DNA from: Synechococcus sp. BIOS-E4-1
GTDB lineage: Bacteria; Cyanobacteriota; Cyanobacteriia; PCC-6307; Cyanobiaceae
DNA: 64,000 nt
Assembly: GCF_014279995.1 (NCBI RefSeq)
Contig: NZ_CP047935.1
Coordinates: 2,811,494-2,875,493 of the forward strand
Reading direction: 5' to 3'
Part shown: piece after piece, positions 6,932 to 15,205 of the stretch
Layout: each line of letters starts with the position of its first letter
Numbering within the stretch: position 1 is the first letter of the stretch
The notes under the pieces: model-generated
What the model was told of the DNA's origin: nothing
The model's input: the letters and a program-made list of their open reading frames with translations, nothing else
Databases searched by the model: none
Program-made: the position numbers and the translations under genes

Positions 6932-9900
6932 CTAAGCCACAAGTGCATTCACAGGGGTGTCAGTAACACTTAGATCGGATTGATTAGGTGTCATTCTCCT
7001 CACTGTGCGTTCAGCCAAGCGCTCCAACTCCCCGATCGTGATCCCTTGCTTCCGAGCAGCTCTCCGGAAAGCCGAATAAGACACCCCAGCCAACTTGCAC
7101 AACTCCTCCTGCCTCGAGGGCAGGGCCTCTGAGGATTGGATCAATTTCACAATGGTTCGGAGCACAGACTCCAAGGCCTGGTCCTCTGCGGTCTTCACTC
7201 CACCACCCATCACCTCGGTGGCTCTCACCGGCCGAGGCCGAGTCCATTTGTTCTGATCGCAGAGTGCAGAGAGATCGGCATCACCGAGCATCCAGAGCTC
7301 TAGCGATTCACCTTCCCTCAACCCTTCCCGAAGACGGCCGCGGGCCTGAACGAACTCAATACCTACCCGGTGGTTGAGGTGGGTTTGAAAACCTCTCGAG
7401 GCCGAGTCCCCAGCGCCAGGCCCACCCCTCAATTCATTCTCAGCAGCAAGGCTGTTCAGGTTGCTGATCGGCATCCCGACCAGGAGCAGGGCCCGAGCCT
7501 TTGAGAAGTAGTTACCTCCTCGAGCGGCCACTGTGAGCCAGGGTTGCTCATCGGAGCGATCACTCCGGCAGAAAGGCTTGTGATCAATCACGCCGATCTG
7601 TTCCGGGGCGAGGCCCCTGGCGAGCTGACGCTCCCTCCATGAATCCACAAACTCATTTCTTTTCCTGGTGAGCTCCGTTCGGCGGCTCCGGCCCATCGAG
7701 CCCAAGCAGGGCACTTGGGACATCAGGACCTCAGCGCCAGAGGCCCCGGTGTTTTGGCTCTGAGGCCCAGGCCTCTGCTTGATCACCTGGGCAACGGCCC
7801 GCGGGTCATCTCCTGTGGCGGGGAGCCTGAGCATGCCGAGCAGGTCCTCAGGCCTTTCGGTTGCATCGAGGATCACGGTGGTGGCCGCCATCCGGATGGC
7901 ATTTCTGAACTCCGGTCGCCGGCGTGAGAGCTCAAGCACTCTCTGATCCTTTCCATCGATCGTGTTTTTGCTGACCTTCAGGGTGTGGCCATCACTTCCC
8001 ATGAGCCGAGGCATCACCGCTCGCAGTAAGTCAGGGAGCAGCGGCATGGCCACCTGATTGATGCGCTTCGCCTGTTGCTCTGCGGTTTGAGCTCCCAGGG
8101 CCCACACCATTGGGCGTTTTGTGTCCGGAGCGAAAAGCCATCGTGGTGGCAACTGCACACCTCCGTCCTCGGTGCCGTAAGCCGCTGCGATCGCCTCAAG
8201 GGCCTTCACCACCAGGGGATGACTTCTGCATTGGTTGGGATCCTCGCCATGGTCGCGGCGCCAGGCCTCACCCTTCTTTTGGACGGGCGGATCGAGCAGG
8301 CGAACGAGGCTGCAGACCAGACCATGAGCAAGTTCCTGGTCCCTGGGATCCCAGAACCACTCGCGGGTCACATCACCAATCCTGCAGAGATCTTCACGGG
8401 TGATGGTGATGGTTTGCCACACCGCATCGGGCAGCTGGTCTGACTCGTCGATCACAACCGTGCTGTTCTGAAGATGGCCGGCGCCATAGCTCGACAAACC
8501 AACCAAACCCTGTGTGCTCGTGGTCAGCCTCTGAACCCAATCCTTTCTGGTGGACTTCGGGCGACAGGTCTCCTCGACAACCCGCTCCATCTCGTGTTTC
8601 CACTGGCAGCTGCCATCACCGCCAACATTCGCCCCGTCCTCCGTCCGTTGAGGGCGGAACGGGCACTCGTCGTTGCACCACTTCTGAATCCCATCCAGCT
8701 CATGACCACGGCTCAGCACCTGGGCGAAGCGGTGGGCATAACTGCAGTTGGCCTGCTCAGCCAGCGTCTCCGGAGGTGTGTCCTCTGAGGCCCTGATCAG
8801 ACGCACTGAACCGTCCGGGGTCTGCACGCTCTCCAGGCCGCCATGCCTCGCTGGGATCTGATGCCAGCTCTTCAGCTCCTCGACCGGCGGGCACCGATAG
8901 TTGCTGCTCACAAAGACGATTCCGCCAGTTCTGGAATCACCGGCCGTGCTCCAGATCGAGCGTGAGGCCTCTGGCTGGGCAATGGTATGTGTCTTTCCAC
9001 TGCCGGTGCCGCTCGTGTTGATGACCAGCTGGGGGAGAGGCTCATAAGGGAACTCAGCGGCGATCCGCTCTTTCTCAGATATCTGAAATTCCCTGTACTG
9101 ATCTTCGTCTTCGTCGTTTAGTTGGCCGATGCGAAGCACATCCTCAGCGCACTCAACCCATCCCGGCAGCCACTCGTAGTGCCCAAGGTGTTCAGCCAGC
9201 AGGAATGCTGAAAGCCAAGCCTTCCTGCATGCCAGGAGCATGGTGGGATCACTGGTCAGCGCATCCGAGTCGAACGGCAGGACCGGGAACTGCTCGAGAG
9301 CAGCACAGGCCTTATCAAGATCAGGCTTGTGGCTCAGACACCATTGGCGCCGGCGTTGGGCCTCGGCCTTCTTGTTCCGCTCGATCGCCGCCACGGTGCC
9401 CTCCAGCTGCTCACCGGGGTCGAACTCAACAGAGTCGAGCTCTGATTCCATGAGCTCAGGCCGGGTGTTGAACCTCCTTCGCCTGTTGGCATTGCCGTGC
9501 CGGCGGATGTGATCTTCCTGGCGATCGGCCTCAGCGCTGAAGGCCAGTCCCTTGGTGATCCGCTCGCGCACCTCCTCAGGAGTCTTCACCTGATGGGCCC
9601 ACCACTCGATGGGTTGGGCCTTGACCAAACAATCGCTGAACGACCACGGATCCAGCTCATCAGGATCAGAGCCGGCATAAAACACCAGGTCAGGACCCTG
9701 ACGAACCTGCTTCTTTTTCTTGCCGATGCCTGAGCCCTCTGGCTCCCATGGTCGGGCGGAAGCCACAACAGGCTGGTGACCGGCATGGACGAGCACAGCG
9801 ACGGTCTTCGCCATGGCCATGGCCACATTGGGATTCACCAGCCAGCCGGCATCGGCGAACAGAACGATCCGCCCACCAGGCGCGAGCAGCTCACAAGCAG

Positions 9901-10801
9901 CCAGCAGCTGGGCCTGGGCCCCAAAGCCCGACAGGCTGCCGCCACAACCCAGCACCGGGATGCCAAACCTCGCCGTCACCCAAGGTTTGATGCCTTTGCC
10001 CTCCACCAGAACGATGGTCTGCCAGCCACTGGCAGGGGCCTCGGCTCGGGGTGGACACCAGTTGATCGGCTGCTCCCCGGTCTCGGGAAGCAACTGCGGG
10101 CAAGCCTCGCCCGTGCTCAGCACCTGATAACGGCCGCCACGGTAAGAGTCCTTCCGGAGTTCCCACCCCAGCAGATTCCCACCGGTGTCACGAAGCGGGG
10201 CATACAGGCCCGGCGCCGGCCTGAGCAACCAACCCGAATCGGCGCAATAGGCGCCAGGGATCGGCTCATCGAGCTCCACACGCTGGTTTCTCTTTGGAAC
10301 ACTGAAGAACCCAGCGGCCTCCATCTGTTGCCTGATTGGTTCGGTGTCGCCCTCATGGTTGAGACGCTCGGCCATTGCCTGGGCGTGTTTGACCGAGACG
10401 CGAAAGCGGCCCTCCTGGGCAAAACGATCCAGCAGCGCAACATGGCGACGGTGCCGATCCTCAACAGTGATCAGCTCCCGAACAGGCTCCTGCGCGGCGG
10501 GCTCAACATGAACAACGTCAGAGGCCTTGCGCGGTGGCCGGTCATAGAGCGCCACCAGCCGATCGAAGGGGTTGGTTTGGTAGGCCAGGGCCTTGGGGAA
10601 CCAAACTGAACCCAAGGCAAATTCAGTGTCCTGAGATGACTTGGTGCAGACCCAATCATCCTGAGAATCTTTTTCGCTGGCGTCTCTTAACGTCCAACAA
10701 ATGACCCCAGTTCCATCGTCAGTCTGAGCGCACTTGCCGTTGGCCTGGTGACAGATCGGGCATGCCTGTTGTGAGAATCTGAGCCGGCTGGCTGAATCCA
10801 T
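6932..10801 (-). CDS. Large replication protein: zinc-finger, toprim-like (DUF3854-like) and helicase domains
   Basis: 1289 residues, intact. The N-terminus has a Cys cluster (CPIC at 14-17 with further Cys) like the zinc ribbon of primases. A toprim-like/DUF3854-like segment follows (VLVEGKG at about 263, then LFADAGW). Next is a helicase with Walker A GTGSGKTHT (about 597), Walker B VVIDESDQ (about 782) and the arginine-finger motif QARGRLR near the C-terminus. A terminal helix-turn-helix (LAGVSYSAFRRAARKQG) ends the protein. The layout resembles cyanobacterial plasmid CyRepA-type and satellite primase-helicases. It probably replicates the excised element. A ribbon-helix-helix gene lies just upstream. 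Confidence 0.75.
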   Translation of the reverse strand: MDSASRLRFSQQACPICHQANGKCAQTDDGTGVICWTLRDASEKDSQDDWVCTKSSQDTEFALGSVWFPKALAYQTNPFDRLVALYDRPPRKASDVVHVEPAAQEPVRELITVEDRHRRHVALLDRFAQEGRFRVSVKHAQAMAERLNHEGDTEPIRQQMEAAGFFSVPKRNQRVELDEPIPGAYCADSGWLLRPAPGLYAPLRDTGGNLLGWELRKDSYRGGRYQVLSTGEACPQLLPETGEQPINWCPPRAEAPASGWQTIVLVEGKGIKPWVTARFGIPVLGCGGSLSGFGAQAQLLAACELLAPGGRIVLFADAGWLVNPNVAMAMAKTVAVLVHAGHQPVVASARPWEPEGSGIGKKKKQVRQGPDLVFYAGSDPDELDPWSFSDCLVKAQPIEWWAHQVKTPEEVRERITKGLAFSAEADRQEDHIRRHGNANRRRRFNTRPELMESELDSVEFDPGEQLEGTVAAIERNKKAEAQRRRQWCLSHKPDLDKACAALEQFPVLPFDSDALTSDPTMLLACRKAWLSAFLLAEHLGHYEWLPGWVECAEDVLRIGQLNDEDEDQYREFQISEKERIAAEFPYEPLPQLVINTSGTGSGKTHTIAQPEASRSIWSTAGDSRTGGIVFVSSNYRCPPVEELKSWHQIPARHGGLESVQTPDGSVRLIRASEDTPPETLAEQANCSYAHRFAQVLSRGHELDGIQKWCNDECPFRPQRTEDGANVGGDGSCQWKHEMERVVEETCRPKSTRKDWVQRLTTSTQGLVGLSSYGAGHLQNSTVVIDESDQLPDAVWQTITITREDLCRIGDVTREWFWDPRDQELAHGLVCSLVRLLDPPVQKKGEAWRRDHGEDPNQCRSHPLVVKALEAIAAAYGTEDGGVQLPPRWLFAPDTKRPMVWALGAQTAEQQAKRINQVAMPLLPDLLRAVMPRLMGSDGHTLKVSKNTIDGKDQRVLELSRRRPEFRNAIRMAATTVILDATERPEDLLGMLRLPATGDDPRAVAQVIKQRPGPQSQNTGASGAEVLMSQVPCLGSMGRSRRTELTRKRNEFVDSWRERQLARGLAPEQIGVIDHKPFCRSDRSDEQPWLTVAARGGNYFSKARALLLVGMPISNLNSLAAENELRGGPGAGDSASRGFQTHLNHRVGIEFVQARGRLREGLREGESLELWMLGDADLSALCDQNKWTRPRPVRATEVMGGGVKTAEDQALESVLRTIVKLIQSSEALPSRQEELCKLAGVSYSAFRRAARKQGITIGELERLAERTVRRMTPNQSDLSVTDTPVNALVA

Positions 10802-10915
10802 TTATATTCAAACGTGTGGAGGTTGGGCCTCTGCAATCCGCCGGGTTTGGGCTAGGGCCTCGGCGAGGGTGAGGATCTGCAGGTTTGGTCACCTGAAGCG
10901 GATCCCCCTGTGATC

Positions 10916-11140
10916 TCACCAAGTGCTGATATCAACGCCCTCCATCGCAGCGCCAAGCCTCAGCCAGCGCCTCACCACTGCACTCTCAGATCTCTTTTCT
11001 GTGAGAGCACGTGTGACAATCCCAGCCCGAATGCCTTTTGAAAGCCGCATTGTCAGTGTGGCGACATGCGGAAAAGCGATATCTTTGCGATCACTTGATT
11101 CAGGCGTGATCGGCAGATCAGTAGTGCAAGTTGTTTTCAA
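10916..11140 (-). CDS. Ribbon-helix-helix-like regulator
   Basis: 74 residues from a TTG start. The second half reads as a strand followed by two helices (ATLTMRLSKGIRAGIVTRAL, then SESAVVRRWLRLGAAMEGVD), the ribbon-helix-helix pattern seen in plasmid and phage copy-number regulators. It lies 115 bases upstream of the replication gene on the same strand, a suitable place to control it. The start is uncertain because no ATG precedes the conserved part. Confidence 0.5.
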   Translation of the reverse strand: MKTTCTTDLPITPESSDRKDIAFPHVATLTMRLSKGIRAGIVTRALTEKRSESAVVRRWLRLGAAMEGVDISTW

Positions 11141-11198
11141 GAATTTGCAGGTCTGGTCAACGACAATTTAATCAATTTTAGATGTAGTGCATACAAAC

Positions 11199-11220
11199 AG
11201 GGCCTCAAGCCAGAGGCCCT
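11199..11220 (-). terminator. Hairpin downstream of the DUF6011-like gene
   Basis: AGGGCCTC (11199-11206) and GAGGCCCT (11213-11220) form an 8-bp perfect stem with a 6-base loop. On the minus strand it lies about 30 bases after the stop at 11253 and is followed by GTTTGTAT, so it may work as an intrinsic terminator for that gene. Confidence 0.5.
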
Positions 11221-11252
11221 GATTTATGCCAGCAGAGTGGAGATTTGCCCTG

Positions 11253-11834
11253 CTACTTCACACCCAGATAAACGAGGCATTCAGGTCCGATGCCACGCTT
11301 TTTGCTCACTTCATCAGTGAGCGGCCGGCGACAGATTGCACATCTGCCCTCCGCGGCTCCATAAGCGCCGAGCATCTCAACGCCCTCCGCCTCGAGCCTG
11401 GTCAACCATTGCGCGATGGTCAGGGCCTGTGCAGCTGAGAACCGCGGATGCTGGGGAGGCTCTGAACCTGCATTGGGGTTCTGCCACCAGAGGCCCAGCT
11501 GATCGGCGAAGAATGATTCCGGGAACCACCTCATCCGACCTGGCCTGCTGGTGTTTTGCTTGGCTGGGCGGCCGTGCTGGAACCAGCCGCTGTCCGTCAG
11601 CCGCCAGACGGGCCGCAACTCCCTGAGCAGGTTGTCCCCTGGAGCTGGCATCTGCAGGCCATGGTTCCGCGGCAGTTGCTGCAGTAGCGGCGGGAGCCAC
11701 ACCAGATCGGCACTCCAAACCAACCAAGCGCTGGTCCCGGAGCCCTTAGGCCCCGGCTTCGGAGTCAGTGGCCCATCGGGGCAGAGGCCCTTGCCGGAGG
11801 GGTGCTCCCGACAGATCAACGTGGGGTCGCTCAT
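11253..11834 (-). CDS. DUF6011-like zinc-binding protein
   Basis: 193 residues. The C-terminus holds a zinc-finger-like CAICRRPLTD with GIGPEC about 15 residues later (about 165-187), the signature I associate with DUF6011 proteins of phages and mobile elements. The N-terminus is Pro-rich with a CREHPSGKGLCPDG motif, and the centre is Trp-rich. It overlaps the upstream 73-residue gene by 4 bases (ATGA), so they are coupled. A DNA-binding accessory role is plausible; no enzyme motif is seen. Confidence 0.55.
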   Translation of the reverse strand: MSDPTLICREHPSGKGLCPDGPLTPKPGPKGSGTSAWLVWSADLVWLPPLLQQLPRNHGLQMPAPGDNLLRELRPVWRLTDSGWFQHGRPAKQNTSRPGRMRWFPESFFADQLGLWWQNPNAGSEPPQHPRFSAAQALTIAQWLTRLEAEGVEMLGAYGAAEGRCAICRRPLTDEVSKKRGIGPECLVYLGVK

Positions 11835-12052
11835 CGCACCTCCGCGCGAAGAGCATTGGGGATCGCATCAAACAGGTGTTGATAACTGCGCCGCTCATCG
11901 AGGTTCCAGCGATGGGGCTTGAAACCCTCTCGCCTGGAAACGGCATCAAACAGAGCCTTGCGGTCCGGGGGAAGGCCTCTGAGCCCCAGCAGGCGGAGCT
12001 CCAGAGAAAACGGCTGCTCATCGAAGAGCGCCTCGAGTCGCTTGGCGGTCAT
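11831..12052 (-). CDS. Small hypothetical protein
   Basis: 73 residues, charged and Leu/Arg-rich, largely helical (MTAKRLEALFDEQPFSLELR, later HLFDAIPNALRAEV). It starts at ATG 12052 and its stop overlaps the start of the DUF6011-like gene. The family is not recognised; the coupling supports a shared function with its neighbour. Confidence 0.5.
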   Translation of the reverse strand: MTAKRLEALFDEQPFSLELRLLGLRGLPPDRKALFDAVSRREGFKPHRWNLDERRSYQHLFDAIPNALRAEVR

Positions 12053-12083
12053 TCGTCAAAATGGGGGTGAGGTTTATTGGCCT

Positions 12084-12110
12084 GCCTGCCCCTCCGGGGG
12101 CGGGCTTTTT
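12084..12110 (+). terminator. Intrinsic-type hairpin near the right end of the element
   Basis: GCCTGCCCC (12084-12092) pairs with GGGGCGGGC (12097-12105), with one G-T pair, and TTTTT follows on the plus strand. No plus-strand gene precedes it closely, so it may insulate yifB from antisense or read-through transcripts of the element. Its T-run overlaps the stop codon of the minus-strand regulator at 12109. Confidence 0.45.
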
Positions 12111-12285
12111 ACTGACCAGAAGAGATGACGACTTCCCGCACTCGGGATGGGTCGGCCAGGTGCCTCTGGCAGGCGGTGACGATCTCGCCGCTGAGGGTTC
12201 TGTTCTGCGCTTCCGCCGCGGCCTTCAGCTGACTGAGCAACTCAGGGGGTAGTCGGAAGCTCGTCTGCACCAGTTCTTTGCTCAT
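12109..12285 (-). CDS. Ribbon-helix-helix (Arc-type) protein at the element edge
   Basis: 58 residues: strand QTSFRLPPE (residues 7-15), helix A LLSQLKAAAEAQN and helix B TLSGEIVTACQRHL, close to the Arc/MetJ pattern including the FRLP strand and an Arg-Thr-Leu-Ser turn. It is the last complete gene of the element; its start is about 30-40 bases from the yifB junction. It may control excision or lysogeny-like functions, or its own promoter at the junction. Confidence 0.65.
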   Translation of the reverse strand: MSKELVQTSFRLPPELLSQLKAAAEAQNRTLSGEIVTACQRHLADPSRVREVVISSGQ

Positions 12286-12333
12286 TGAGAGGGTGTCGGG
12301 TTAACTAGGTGCCAACTCACCACACTCCAGCTG

Positions 12334-13785
12334 GTGGGCTTGCCGGATACTGCCATCCAGGAGTCGCGAGAGCGAGTCAGGGCAGCGCTGCGCAACAGTG
12401 GATTTCGCGGCCCTCTCGTGCGGGTGGTGGTGAACCTGGCACCTGCGGACCTGCGCAAGGAAGGTCCCGCCTTCGACCTCCCCATCGCACTGGCCTTGCT
12501 TGTGGCGAGTGGACAGCTCGATGCACCTGTTCTCAACGGACTCTGGTGTGCCGGGGAGCTGGGACTGGATGGCAGCATCAGGCCCTGCCGCGGAATCCTG
12601 GCCATTGCCTGCCAGGCGGCTGAACAACAGGCCCGCGCCCTTGCCGTGGCGGCAGATGATGCAGCAGAGGCCTCGCTGGTGAAGGGCCTGGTGATCCGCA
12701 GCGCCACAACGCTTCGAGAGCTCGTGGAACGTCTTCGCAGTGGCCGAAATGAAGCGCCTCAACGCTGCAGACAGTCAGGAGAAAACGCCATTCAGCAAAC
12801 CGCTCCAGAACCTGAATCAACCCACAAACTTCTGCGCCTTCCTCGACAAGATCTCGCCCATCAGGGACTTGCCATCGCTGCTGCTGGCGGTCACCACCTG
12901 CTGCTGGTAGGTCCACCTGGATGTGGCAAAACCGTTCTGGCCCATCAGTTGCCGTCACTGCTCCCTCCCCTGGACAGGCAGGAAGCCCTGGAAATCACAC
13001 GCCTGCATTCGATTGCAGGACTCATCCGTGGGAAAGGCCAACTGATCCAGCAACGCCCCTTTCGAAGCCCACACCACAGCGCAACAGCTGCCGCATTGCT
13101 TGGAGGAGGTGCCATTCCGCGACCAGGAGAACTCAGCCTTGCCCACGGTGGAGTGCTGTTCCTGGATGAACTGACCGAATTCCCCAGATCGGTGCTCGAC
13201 CAGCTGCGCCAACCCCTCGAGGAGGGCGTGATCTGGCTGAGTCGAGCGAGGCTGAGCTGTCGTTTCCCCAGCAGAGTGACCCTGGTCGCTGCTGCCAATC
13301 CCTGTCCATGCGGGTGGTCAGGAGATCGCCGCTGCATCTGCAGTGAGCTGAAACGTCGGCGTTACTGGGGGCGGCTGTCAGGACCGCTGCTCGACCGGCT
13401 GGATCTTCAGTTGAAACTCGAACCAGCGCAGCCCGACAGTTTGCGCCAAAGCATGGCTGAGAACTCTCATCAACAGGATCCGACGTTCAGCGCTGATTCA
13501 ATCCACCACGCCAGGGAGCGGATGCGTCAGCGCAACCCCCAGGGTGTGACCAATCGGGAACTCAGCGCCGAAGGGCTGCAGCGTCACGGACGGTTTAGGG
13601 CAGAAACCATCAGCCACTGGGAGGACGTGATCCGCGCACGACGGTTGAGCATGCGCAGCGGACTCCGTCTGCTGCGAGTAACCAGGACTGTGGCCGACCT
13701 CCATGCCAATGAGCAGGTGACCATTGAGAATCTGGCCTCTGCTCTTTGCTTCAGAGCTTTTGACATTGCCGAGCCATGGAGCTGA
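12334..13785 (+). pseudogene. yifB: YifB/ComM-family AAA+ ATPase, 5'-truncated by the element
   Basis: The 483 residues match the YifB/ComM (Mg-chelatase-like) family from LQLVGLPD onward. Walker A GPPGCGKT is at about 192, Walker B VLFLDEL at about 273, and the Cys cluster NPCPCGWSGDRRCICSE and a normal C-terminus are present. Family members begin with about 30 more residues (a start near MLARC, then VEVDLAPGLP). Here the frame upstream of 12320 is unrelated and meets a TGA at 12286. A GTG at 12334 might allow translation of a shortened protein. ComM acts as a helicase in natural transformation in other bacteria. The first exon-like part should lie at the element's other end. Confidence 0.8.
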
Positions 13786-13794
13786 CCGGGGCCC

Positions 13795-13914
13795 ATGCAA
13801 CATCAGGGTCAGCCCTTCATCGACCTGACCTTGGATCATCGCTGTAGGGCTGTGGTCCGATGGCCGGAGGAACGGTCATCTTCTCTTCTCTGGGATTTCC
13901 CATGGCATGGGTGA
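13795..13914 (+). CDS. Possible small protein after yifB
   Basis: 39 residues starting 10 bases after the yifB stop, reading MQHQGQPFIDLTLDHRCR and ending in a Trp-rich stretch. It may be translated from the yifB transcript. No family is recognised and chance cannot be excluded. The remaining bases up to 14072 show no clear gene. Confidence 0.25.
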   Translation: MQHQGQPFIDLTLDHRCRAVVRWPEERSSSLLWDFPWHG

Positions 13915-14071
13915 GTGTTTCCGCCATCCAGGAGCGGAATGCGTTGATCGAGCGACCCATCGTGGTGATTCCTCATCTCTGACTTCAGTCTCGACAGGAC
14001 TGCGGAGGAAGCCAACAGGCCGAAATACGGGTTTTTCAGCTGTTGCTCAAGAACTCAAACCTCACCCACAT

Positions 14072-14106
14072 CCAACCGATGAGCCATTGAACAACTCATC
14101 GGTTGG
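14072..14106 (-). terminator. Strong hairpin downstream of rpsU
   Basis: CCAACCGATGAG (14072-14083) and CTCATCGGTTGG (14095-14106) form a 12-bp perfect stem with an 11-base loop, 8 bases after the rpsU stop on the minus strand. The tail lacks a clear T-run. It may terminate or stabilise the rpsU mRNA. Confidence 0.55.
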
Positions 14107-14113
14107 TGCTGAT

Positions 14114-14284
14114 TCAGCGACGGCGGCGACGCTGCTGTGCCTTGCGCTTGTATTTCTCGATCGGTGTTTCGTGATGACGCAGACGCTTGAGGTCAGCGAA
14201 GATTCCCGCTTTGGAGACCTGACGCTTGAAACGACGCAACGCCGATTCGATGCCTTCGTTTTCGCCGACCGTGACCTGAGTCAT
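14114..14284 (-). CDS. rpsU: 30S ribosomal protein S21
   Basis: 56 residues beginning [20 protein letters not shown] and ending [11 protein letters not shown]. The strand-helix start, LRRFKRQ and the basic Arg-rich C-terminus are typical of S21, and the length is normal. S21 binds the small ribosomal subunit near the anti-Shine-Dalgarno region during initiation. The gene stands alone between the yifB region and the DUF3747 gene and is followed by a strong hairpin. Confidence 0.9.
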   Translation of the reverse strand: MTQVTVGENEGIESALRRFKRQVSKAGIFADLKRLRHHETPIEKYKRKAQQRRRRR

Positions 14285-14328
14285 TCAACAAGCAAGAGAT
14301 TTCCAGCGCACTAACCTAGCAACTGACC

Positions 14329-14946
14329 TCAGGGGGTCTGTTCAGTTTCGTTTGGGACAGCCGTCTCAGACGCGCTCCCTGAATCGGACTGCACACCATC
14401 GCGGTACACATAGAGATGCCCGAGGGTGCGCTTTCCATATTGACGCCGCATCAGCCGCCAGCCGGGCTCGAGCTTCAGCTGGACAAAATTGTTGCCAAAG
14501 CCCCCTGCACGAGCCACCAGCAGGGTGGGCTCCGATGGATTACGCGTTGGAACCGCCATCAACTGAACATCGTTCGCTGACTTGATCACCGACAGGCGAT
14601 AGCGCGTACCCAGGTCGTCGCCACCGATCCGGAGCGAATAACCATTGCCGTCGATGTAGCGATTACAGATGCCCGTGAAATCAAAGGTTGCCAACAAGGG
14701 ATCAACCACAGCTGGAGCACTGCCGCTGACCGCATAGCAGGGACGAGCACTCGTGCGTTGCTCATAGATATTCAGCTGGGATCGTTCGCCAGAGCCGATC
14801 GGAGCCGCAACCAGAACAAACTTGGTCTCATCCACCTCAGTGGTGGTGAACAAGGAGCCCTGGGCGCGCACCGAGGACATCAGTCCTGTGGCGACAGTGG
14901 CACCGAAAACCGAGAGAGCGGCAGCGGCGATCCGGAAACGGGCCAT
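14329..14946 (-). CDS. DUF3747 secreted protein
   Basis: 205 residues with a signal peptide (AAAALSVFGATVATGLMSSV, cleavage after VRAQ near residue 28). The mature region reads like the cyanobacterial DUF3747 family: FTTTEVDETKFVLVAAPIG, then the RPCYAVSG, FDFTGICNRYIDGNGYSLR and GW-RRQYG segments. The function of the family is unknown; the proteins are predicted periplasmic or secreted. The C-terminal 20 residues are Ser/Glu-rich and probably disordered. Confidence 0.75.
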   Translation of the reverse strand: MARFRIAAAALSVFGATVATGLMSSVRAQGSLFTTTEVDETKFVLVAAPIGSGERSQLNIYEQRTSARPCYAVSGSAPAVVDPLLATFDFTGICNRYIDGNGYSLRIGGDDLGTRYRLSVIKSANDVQLMAVPTRNPSEPTLLVARAGGFGNNFVQLKLEPGWRLMRRQYGKRTLGHLYVYRDGVQSDSGSASETAVPNETEQTP

Positions 14947-15003
14947 CGAAGCAGAAGAATGTGTCTGGATCGTAAAAGTGCCGAGGCGCTTCGGCTGCCC
15001 TGA

Positions 15004-15201
15004 TCAGGCCGGTTTGTTGAGCCGAATCGCAACCAGAAGTGACCCGACGGTGGCGGGAAGCGTCAACCCGAGGATCCAGCGGGTGAGTGTGACGCCGAGA
15101 TCTGGATCTCCGTAAGCAAGCTCGAACACACTTCCTGTCGCCGCGATCCCGAGCACACAGGCAAGGGCAAGGAACAGCCCTGCGAGGGGTTTCATCGGCA
15201 T
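15004..15201 (-). CDS. Small two-helix membrane protein
   Basis: 65 residues from ATG 15201, or 63 from ATG 15195. Two hydrophobic segments (about residues 6-26 and 41-58) are joined by a polar loop (ELAYGDPDLG). It lies 4 bases after def on the same strand and is probably co-transcribed with it. Not recognised beyond being a small conserved-looking membrane protein. Confidence 0.55.
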   Translation of the reverse strand: MPMKPLAGLFLALACVLGIAATGSVFELAYGDPDLGVTLTRWILGLTLPATVGSLLVAIRLNKPA

Positions 15202-15205
15202 GGGA

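Larger units (their letters stand above)
1..12320. mobile_element. Integrative element inserted in yifB (left end outside window)
   Basis: The genes here are of mobile-element type: a tyrosine recombinase, large and probable small terminase subunits, a toprim/helicase replication protein, three ribbon-helix-helix regulators and many small unrecognised proteins. No capsid, portal or tail gene is visible. The right edge is placed at about 12310-12330, where the reading frame becomes homologous to yifB/comM without that gene's normal N-terminus. The left edge is not in the window. The gene set recalls phage satellites or the tycheposon-like elements of marine picocyanobacteria; that comparison is inference. 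Confidence 0.75.

Noticed and set aside
9776-10609. 277-codon plus-strand frame inside the replication gene
   Set aside because: Antisense to the 1289-residue protein, whose zinc-finger and toprim-like motifs lie in exactly this stretch.
12084-12110. The hairpin as terminator of the minus-strand regulator at 12109
   Set aside because: On the minus strand the T-run is on the wrong side of the stem; it can work only for plus-strand transcripts.
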